Shown here: one piece after another, positions 56,183 to 64,000 of the stretch | Numbering within the stretch: position 1 is the first letter of the stretch | How the letters are laid out: every line of letters begins with the position of its first letter | Assembly (NCBI GenBank): GCA_022578605.1 | Contig: MU394087.1 | Location: forward strand, 310,001-374,000 | Length of the DNA: 64,000 nt | Direction: 5' to 3' | Source: Camillea tinctor | Lineage: Eukaryota; Ascomycota; Sordariomycetes; Xylariales; Xylariaceae | Program-made: the position numbers and the translations under genes | The notes under the pieces: model-generated | The model's input: only the letters and a program-made list of their open reading frames with translations | Told to the model about the DNA's origin: nothing | Database searches by the model: none

Positions 56183-57491
56183 CGCTTAGTGAGGAAAAGT
56201 GTGTCTGGTGTGTCCACTGTAGGTGTATGTATGTGCGTATGTGCGTATGTGCGTATGCGCGCGCGCGCGGGTGAGCGCGACATGCAAAGCAGTATGACGG
56301 AAGATGTATGTAAGCAATGCAACGATTACGTAGATAGCTGTGGCTCTTCCTACCTAACCTACCTACCTACCGACTCGAACCTTGTACCTACGTATTCTCG
56401 GGCTGTGATGAAGGTTGATGAAGGTCTTCATGATGGTTCGCCGCGCGGCCGACGGGAATTGCTAGGGTAGGCAATAATGAACTGCTCAGACCTAGAGTTT
56501 CTCCTCAGCTAGGTAAGATGAAACTATGAATACGACAGACAGGAACTGGAGGCCTGACGGTGAGGTTTGTAAGTTTAACCTAACACCTAGGTCTCCATCA
56601 TATCATCGTTCGTCCGATCGTTCATGCTCAAGCCATCAGATTAATGCCTTAGGTAGCTAGGATATTTTCAGATTAGATTTGATGATATGTAGCATTATTT
56701 AGTGGATTCATGTATCATCGTGTCCAATGCTTACCAACCTTTGCAAACAGTATACCTCAGACCTTACCAGGTAAGGTATGTAACTAGCTTAGAATATCCA
56801 TCCAAAGCTGATGGTGGCCAAGGTTGTCATCCTATTCCTCCTGATAGTGTATGCTGGGTACTGGGTAGGTAGGCTTTAGTAACTGGGTTGAAAGCCACAT
56901 GCTTGGCAGACCAGCCAATCACAGGACGGTGTGGCACACTAGTGTCGCCCCACCAGCACTGGCCACAACTCTCGTGGCCTATTGCCCGTGCGCTGCCAAT
57001 CAAACCCCAAGTTCTTTCCCTTCCATTAGGGGCTCCACACCAACTCCAACACTCGAACACGCTCAACACACTCTCTCACTCAAACAACTCCCTCTTCCCA
57101 CCAGCGCAACCGGCCATCACAACGACAACATCCCTCCATCGAAAGAGGAAAAAAAAAGAAAAGGGGAAGAAATAGGAAATAAGGAGGGGTCATTCGACAC
57201 ACTCACCCGCACCCATTACGAGCTCTATTATTCGCCCGACCAAATAGAACCTACCCCATACCCATAGATCCCCCCCATACCACACACCGAAAGTAGCAAC
57301 AACCTAACCTACCTCAACCTCCCCCTTCACCTTAACTAGCAGCGTATTGCGATCGAGCCCCCCGGAAAGTCTTGTCCGCATCGATATCCCCCGAGCTAGG
57401 AGGAAACCGGAGTAGAACAATAAAAACAGATCAGAACATATTAGAACCGGGCGAAAAAGAAAAGGAGCCCCAAATAAGAAATAAAGAAACA

Positions 57492-58762
57492 ATGGCGTCT
57501 GCCTCTTTTAGAGAGTCCATGAACTCGCTGGGCTGGTCCCGTCGCGATGCCGGCTATACTGCCAATACCACACCCCAAACCGGTCTCCTCTCCTCCATCC
57601 AGTCGCTAAATCCCTTTGGAGACCGCGGCTATGTTCAACTGCCTACCACCGAAAGTGCTGGTGCCCCTCTTCCCGCCAGTAACCGTCGTGAAGAGGAAGA
57701 GGGTTGGTTTATTTGTAAGTCTTGGCCGACGATGTCCTTTTTCTTTTCTTTGGTTCGAACCAGCGAGTCTCTCTTTGCGGTTTCCCTCCCCTTGCAGTAT
57801 ATCCTCGCTGGGCACATGTGCGTCTTCCGCGCGCCCATGTTTCACTGCTGCACATGGCCAGAGTAGACCCACCATAGCTATACCAAGCTGACTCGGAATC
57901 TCGATCTTCCACTATAGTGAGCCGTTGGGACCGTATGCTAGTATTCGGTGCCTGCAATCTGGGCGCCCTCGCCTGCTTCGTCCTCTGCTTTGCACTATGG
58001 CCCGTCTTGATGACCAAGCCTCGCAAATTCGTTATCCTGTAAGGCCAAGCTATCTCTATCTCTGTCTCTATCTCTTCAGCCGTCCCGTCCCTGCCGCGCG
58101 CCCGCCACTACCAAGTCTGCCCTGATGGTCTGAGTCGTTTCACTTCCCCCTCTACGGCTATGATCGAGATGGAGAAGATCTCTGCAAGAAGCCGCAGTTG
58201 CATATTTGTATCGTGCATATCAAGGGCGGGTGATCAGCCCGTCTGAACCCCAGCCTTCTTTTGACCCCAGACTTCTCGTCGTCCCATCTTCTCTCCCCTT
58301 CCTTCCTTTGCGTCCTCATATTACCTTACCTACGTCACTTCACTTCAATATTATTTATCATCAAAGCGTGAAGCTAACAAGGGGGGTTCCCTATTTCCCA
58401 AGATGGTCATTCGGCTCCATTCTCTTCCTCTCGTCGTTTGCGGCCGTTATGGGGCCTTATGCATATGTACAACATCTGACCTCTGGGTCTCGCCTTCCGT
58501 TTACTGGCGCCTATTTTGGCTCTATCGCCTTGACTATCTATTTCTCTATTGGGGTGAGTCACCACTATGGTATTGTTTATTCAGCTTCCCGCTAGCTAAC
58601 AGTCACAAGCTTCAAAGCACCATCCTGACCCTATTCTCCGCGCTCATCCAGATTGCGTGTCTAATATGGTATCTGGTCAGCTATTTCCCCATGGGAACGA
58701 GCGGCCTCCGACTAGCCACGAGCTTCGGCGCAAGGAGAGCAGCGACTTGGATGACAAGCTAG
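57492..58762 (+). CDS. SFT2: Vesicle transport protein Sft2
   Basis: Four exons (57492-57714, 57918-58038, 58403-58553, 58610-58762) encode 215 residues, the expected length. The cytosolic N-terminus (SFRESMNSLGWSRRDAG, NPFGDRGYVQLP) leads to four TM segments: MLVFGACNLGALACFVLCF, the FVILWSFGSILFLSSF segment formed across intron 2, YFGSIALTIYFSIG, and LFSALIQIACLIWYLVSYF. The fungal Sft2 ending SYFPMGTSGLRLATSFGARR is present. Sft2 is a Golgi tetraspanning protein that supports fusion of endosome-derived vesicles with the Golgi together with Got1 and the Sed5 SNARE. The third exon begins after CCCAAG, a weaker acceptor, but the conserved LWSFGS supports it. The first intron overlaps no other gene. 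Confidence 0.93.
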
Positions 58763-61700
58763 GTTACTTACTAGAGGTGATATTACATGCTCTTCGAAAA
58801 CTGTTGTTGTATGTACATACGGTAGGAGTTGGAAAGTGCTCTGCCTCTACCTCGGTTGTTTGTTTATCACGTCGCTCCCGCCGATCACCACAAGCAGTAG
58901 CAATAAGTAGATCTTTCATGTGCCCAATACATATCAATAGGAAACAATATCTCGTGTGTTTTTTTTCCTTCCCACGTGGTAGCTTCGACACCCTCTACGC
59001 ATCCCCTTCATCCCCTTTTCCACTGGTTACGGTTCGGCACGTCATTATGCCTCTAACCCTCCCCCCTTCCCCCTCCCCGGTCTTGAAACCTAGCGTAGCC
59101 TTGCTACATAGTATGTACGTATATACGTAATGCAGCTGAGGGAAGGAAAATCAATGTACCTGACCCGGTATTTTTTTTTTTCTTTTATGTATATGCTTTA
59201 CCCGGTATTCGGCGCACAACCAGGGGGGGGGGGGTTGACAAACTAAACAAAACAGAAAAAAAGGAAAGAAACTGATCCGAGGAAGGGAACATGGGGAGAG
59301 AGAGAGAGAGAGAGAGAATATAATGCATGAAGTTCGTGCAAAAAGTACCCGGATATAAATCGAGCCGTGGCCGCTATACTCGTAAGAAGAAACGAAAAGG
59401 AAAAATAGAACGAAAAGAACATTCGATCGAACCATGGCATGGGTGAAAGAAAGCGGGGAGGGATCTACATCGCCTTCAAGCACATCTTTTGTTTTTGGCT
59501 TTTTTTTTGGTAGTTTTTTTTTCTTCGGGACGAGGCGCGGAAAGGTGGGGATGGGAAAATTCAAGAATGGGATTGGGAATGATGGGAATGGAGGTTATGG
59601 GTTGTGGGAATATGGGGTGATGATGCGCGCGGCATCGTCGGTCTCCCGTCCCATGGGTACCAGGGGGGGGGAACAGGATGGGATGATGGGATGGGGATGG
59701 GATGACGGGAACGGGAACGGGAACGGGGGATGATCGGCTACTTTCTGCCATCAACGTCGTCGTCGTTTCAGCCCTAAGGATACTTTTTTTTTCTTTCGGA
59801 TTGTGGTATTAATAATCACAGCTTTTTTATACTGCTAGTGACTAGGATGATTACTTATAGAGCTATGGTGCTGGTATTTTGGGTCGTGATAGTGGTAGTA
59901 GGATAGATATCTAGAGAAGGAAAAGATGATATTGCGTGTGCTTGTTGATGCTCTGGGTTGTTGAAGTACTTGTTTGCGTGTTCATTATAGTCTTAGTAGG
60001 TAGGTAGGTAGGTGGAGATCTATCTACCTCGAGATGGACGGGGAGAAACACCGGTCCCCCGTGTTGGATATCATGAGGTCCGGGTCTGGTGTTGTGGTTT
60101 GAATAGAGGTGCGGACTATAACACCTCCCCTGCCTACATACTTACGTAACCCTATAGATTACTTCTTCTTCTTCTTGTTCTTTCTAGCCTCTCCAAGGTT
60201 CGTAGTTCTTGTTCGTATTGATTGATTGATGTTTCAAATTTACTTCTTTTATTTTTATATGTACCTAGGTAATCACTTGATTTCAGGGCGTGGTCCTTTG
60301 TCAACAACTAGCACGTAACCTACCTAGTAACCCGCGACGCCTCGAGGTATACGGATACAGGTAGATAATGGGCAGATGATGATGTTTGATTAGGTAAGGG
60401 GCGTAAAGGCCTCATGATAGATAGAGAGGCAGTACTATGCGAATAGCATACCGCGATTGATGCCGTTATGAGATAGCATAGGGTTTGGTTAGGTACGGAG
60501 TATAGTATAGGCTATAGCATGCATCTTAAGTTTTATTTTATTTCTGTATGATCCTCCCGGTTTCTCTTTCGTTTGTCTATTTGTTTGTTTGTAGGAGTGG
60601 ATTTACATAGTTCGCTCTTTCGTGCGGGATCCGTCCGTTTCAAAAGTCGTCTTATTACAAGTACAGATGGCTTGTTGTACGATATTATACCTGCCAAGAC
60701 ACCGGACCGTCCCTCCGCCCGCTCTAAATGAATTTCGGAAGTCCTCGGGAAAGGTAGAAATGGACGGGTGGATGAGGATAGGGAATAAAAAAAACAGACA
60801 TGGGGTGTTTATTTTTAGATGCGTAGGTAGGTACTTACCAAGGTACGTACATAATATAGATTATCGGAAAAGAGTCTCAGCCCTAGAGAGTTCTTTGGCC
60901 TTCACGGGTGCGCCGGAAAGGGGAACTTTACAGCAGCGGGGACAAGGACATAAGGTACGTATCGATTGTTTATTATCCCTCGATACAATGCGTTGCTATG
61001 TTCGGATTTTACGCTGGTAAGCCCGTTGGATCTGGGCTTGGTTCCAGGTTTTGAACAGGGAGGTGGGCAGGGAGTCGCGGCGCTGCCTGGATTTGTGTGA
61101 TCATCTTAACTGAGCTCAACACGGTTTGGTTGTTTGAGTCAGGCATGTTAGTGTGAGGATGAGAAGTGCTGAGAAGATATATGTGGATCCATAAGAGAGA
61201 TTGGTGTAGGAATTATGTATATATAAATAGGTACCTAGGTAGATATATATTAGATACCTAGGTAACCCGGGTAGGTAATCTCAGCAAAGTCCCCTGGGTC
61301 ATATAAAGCTACTTACTTGCCTGTATTGACGACCTCTAACTAGAAAAGTGGCTTCAAGTAGGTACTTGAATCTTAGGTAAGGTCAAACGACCTCTCATGT
61401 ATTGTTTAATGCGCCCCGGGTGCCATGTACAGACAAGATGATGACCCGGATAGAAAGCATCAAGCAGGGAATGTGTTCGTTCCTCCAATACCCCCCAACC
61501 CCCTCCAATTGAGAACAACTGATCGAGATGGCATGTATACCATACCACGATAGAGACCATCCGTCGTTCAAGTTGGGGTGTTAGACGAGCGTTGCACCTA
61601 GCAGTATATTCCCTCGGATACGGTCAAACTTGGCTGTTATTATTTGCTGCATGTGCTCTAGACTAACATAGGAGGTGTTGCTGGACTGGTTACGCTGTGG

Positions 61701-64000
61701 CAGGTAAGCAAGCATGTCGGGTTGTGGTGTACGTAGTCTTATTAATTGATGCCTAGTTCGCATTCGCAATGCGGTGCGGAAATCGTATCGATGTGGCGAT
61801 GGAAGGAAAGGAGAGGCACTGGCCGTTCCGCCAAGTTCGGCCGGGAGAATTGGGATATTGTTGCAAGGTGCCATCTGTGTGACAGTTTACAACATACCTG
61901 GAACGTTTTAGGTAGTTGGCAACGTGAGGGTAATTTTGATACATAGAAAGGTATGTGTGTTGTGTCTCCTTTCATTTGACTAGACCAGGCCCGACTTACA
62001 CGATTTGACACTTTTGGTTATACATACACTAACATACATGGATAGGTTATAGCCGTCTAAAACTGAACATACTTGAACTTACCTCATACCATATACCGTC
62101 GGGTACATTGTATACTCTATGCATTAACTAATACATAATAGGCTGGTCTCTTGAAGTAGGTAGGTATGGATACAACTTATGTATGTTGTATATATAAAAA
62201 AAGGTAGCATCTTTGCTATGCTGATTATAGTTAGTATATATTGATCCGATCACATACATATAGGCGGACATCGTCATCATTAACCTATCCCCTCCATGGA
62301 CAAGACTCTAGAAATGGATATGGGTCCCCTCTCTTTCTCCCTCTTTGTCGTTTTCTTTGTCTCTTAATTTTTATTTTTTATTTTTTTCCCCTTCCTACCT
62401 TTGTCCTCGCCTCGCGAATTTTCCACGATGGCGGGGTACATCGAAATAACGGCTGTTGATTGGTCTAAGTCATGTACATGTACGGACCACATGGGCAGGA
62501 GAAAGAGGGGTAGAGGGGTTACAGTACTGCGAGACCCGGATAAGCCTACCTAACCTAGGCACGTTTTTTATGTAAATTTGTCTTGTCGTGTCTTTGTCTC
62601 TTTTTTTTTGTCTCCCAAGCCCTTGAATTGAGTTTTTTAATATACTCGTCTATTGTGGATGGGAAATTCTTAAGTGCGGATATACCTAAAATATAATGGG
62701 TGTCTATTTTACTCCTCACCCCGCCCCCCACGAATAAGGAAGGAAGGGAAGGAGAACCGAAAGGATGGTAAGGAAATGAAAAGAGGAGGATGGATTAATT
62801 GATTGATCTTTCTGATTCAAGGTTGATTGATTGATTGATTGGAACGTGGGATGGTAACTTTATTTACTTACCTATCTAGCTACATGCACACCCCTGGTAA
62901 AGTGGGAGAGAAAGAAAAAAAACATAGGTGTCGATTCATTATTGCCTGAGGTTAGGTCTGGTGGTAGGGATAAAAAAAGAAAAAAAAGAAAAAGGAAGAA
63001 CCTTAGCAGTTGAAGAAAAGAGAAGAGTATATGCGTACATAGTAGGCAGTAGGTAAGGTTATGCATTCGGTTTACAACACACTTTGGCCGAAATGCAACA
63101 AACCCGTATACACATAATTGGTCGGCTAGCTTAAGCGAATAATTTATTTCCCGATTTAGTAAACACCTCCTACCTGCCATCTGCCACCTGCTACTACTTA
63201 CCTATTAAACCTACTAGGTAGGTAGATAGGTAGTAGATATCTAGGTGACTAGAGTTGAATACCGATTACAAGAGAATTTATTTATTAGTCAACGACAAGA
63301 AAGGACACGAGAAAGAAAAAAAAGAAAGAAGGGGAACACAAATAGATAGTAAATTACTCTAGAGAGGCCACCTGGCTTCGCATATAGGACACGAACGGTT
63401 CGCGGGGTGGCATTTCCTCTTGGGATTCGTCACGGGAACGGACCATCGCCATCTTTCCTTTGGGTTTCTGACAAAGACGTTAAACTGAATACGAGCGGAC
63501 GGACACCACCTCGTAGTGTAAGTGATTCGATCTCAACTCGATACTCCCGCGGTACCTATGACCGGGAGACAGAGAGGAAGGGAAAGAGGGGGCTAAACAT
63601 GCATGAAGCTGAACACTAATAGCGATGACTTATTCATCAGGTAGTATAGGGAATGGATATATTCTATCCACCTAATCCATACCTAACTAATAAATCAAAG
63701 TGATTGAATATGACGTCGATATACTTCTCTGCCTATCTTCGTGTTCATAAGTGCCTGCTTCTTGTAAAACATAACCTAGGTAGGCTGTCGTCTTGTATAC
63801 CTCTGACCCCGTTATTGAACTATGGTAAGACGAAGTCGTGTCATTCCATATCACTTCGTGGATTACATGTAATTGGATGCAGAGTTATACACACACATTC
63901 ACACATTCCTCTATACATAATAGCATTGAAGTAGGTACTCCCGTCTAGGCAGAGACCTCGTTCTCGAAACACCGGTATGGCACACTCGCTTATTGGTTAT
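58763..64000. other. Gene-poor right end (5.2 kb)
   Basis: Apart from the SFT2 3' UTR I see no coding sequence I can defend. Contains a run of 12 G at 59223-59234, a (GA)n run near 59296-59317, GGGAACGGGAACG repeats near 59706-59725, TAGG tandem words at 59997-60014, 61231-61280 and 63215-63240, and GATT tandem repeats near 62823-62840. Short frames at 60622-61020, 61581-61874 and 63407-63619 have no family features. Confidence 0.55.

Larger units (their letters stand above)
50317..57491. other. Gene-free stretch (7.2 kb) with simple repeats
   Basis: The first about 700 bp is the leader and promoter of the bHLH gene. I find no supported gene beyond it: frames are short, low in complexity, and dominated by pyrimidine tracts and TAGG/ACCT words. 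Simple repeats are listed separately. Low gene density plus repeats suggests regulatory DNA, unrecognised non-coding RNA or old decayed sequence. Confidence 0.55.

Noticed and set aside
59997..63240. TAGG tandem words as an interstitial telomere
   Set aside because: Runs are only a few units, mixed with TAGGTA and not the TTAGGG unit used by most ascomycetes.
63407..63934. Two short plus-strand frames at the right edge
   Set aside because: No motif, ordinary length for chance frames and no splice pattern linking them.

Overview
This window is nuclear DNA of a filamentous ascomycete (Pezizomycotina; I infer a sordariomycete, but the species cannot be named from sequence alone). The evidence is protein-coding genes broken by 45-150 bp GT-AG introns with CTRAC-like branch sites, typical fungal families (SulP permease with STAS domain, bicupin oxalate decarboxylase, DHA2 and MCH-type MFS transporters, Npr3, Sft2, Cox19, Smt3), pyrimidine-rich leaders and long intergenic spaces scattered with TAGG/ACCT words. 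I could assemble 17 protein genes; in every spliced model the exons sum to a multiple of three. No rRNA, convincing tRNA, CRISPR array or intact transposon was seen.

Left part (1-24 kb), accessory in character and gene-poor: a sulfate permease (minus), a 4.2 kb AT-leaning stretch, a GFA-type zinc protein (minus), a secreted Mn oxalate decarboxylase (minus) sharing a 1.2 kb divergent promoter region with a DUF1275 membrane protein (plus), a 14-TM DHA2 efflux transporter (plus), a single-exon protein with a decayed RNase H-like core and two Cys clusters (plus), an NAD-dependent SDR epimerase-like gene with a 14-nt microexon (plus), and a small Cys-rich secreted protein (plus). Codon use is less GC3-rich from about 9.5 to 18.2 kb than in its neighbours.

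Middle (25-47 kb), mostly conserved cell biology: SUMO, a three-LIM protein, then an MCH-like MFS transporter facing tail-to-tail a mitochondrial-type succinyl-CoA ligase alpha-beta fusion. That fusion is the most unusual gene here: the CoA/phosphohistidine half looks intact, while the ATP-grasp half has lost its first nucleotide-binding subdomain and the metal-ligand motifs. It also carries an 8-nt microexon followed by a GC-AG intron. Next come Cox19 and, divergently, a Cys-rich secreted or GPI-anchored protein, then Npr3 of the GATOR1/SEACIT TORC1 inhibitor.

Right part (48-64 kb): a bHLH regulator with a MITF/TFE-like basic region and a very long loop lies convergent to NPR3. A 7 kb gene-free stretch follows, then the Golgi protein Sft2, then 5.2 kb with no gene I can support.
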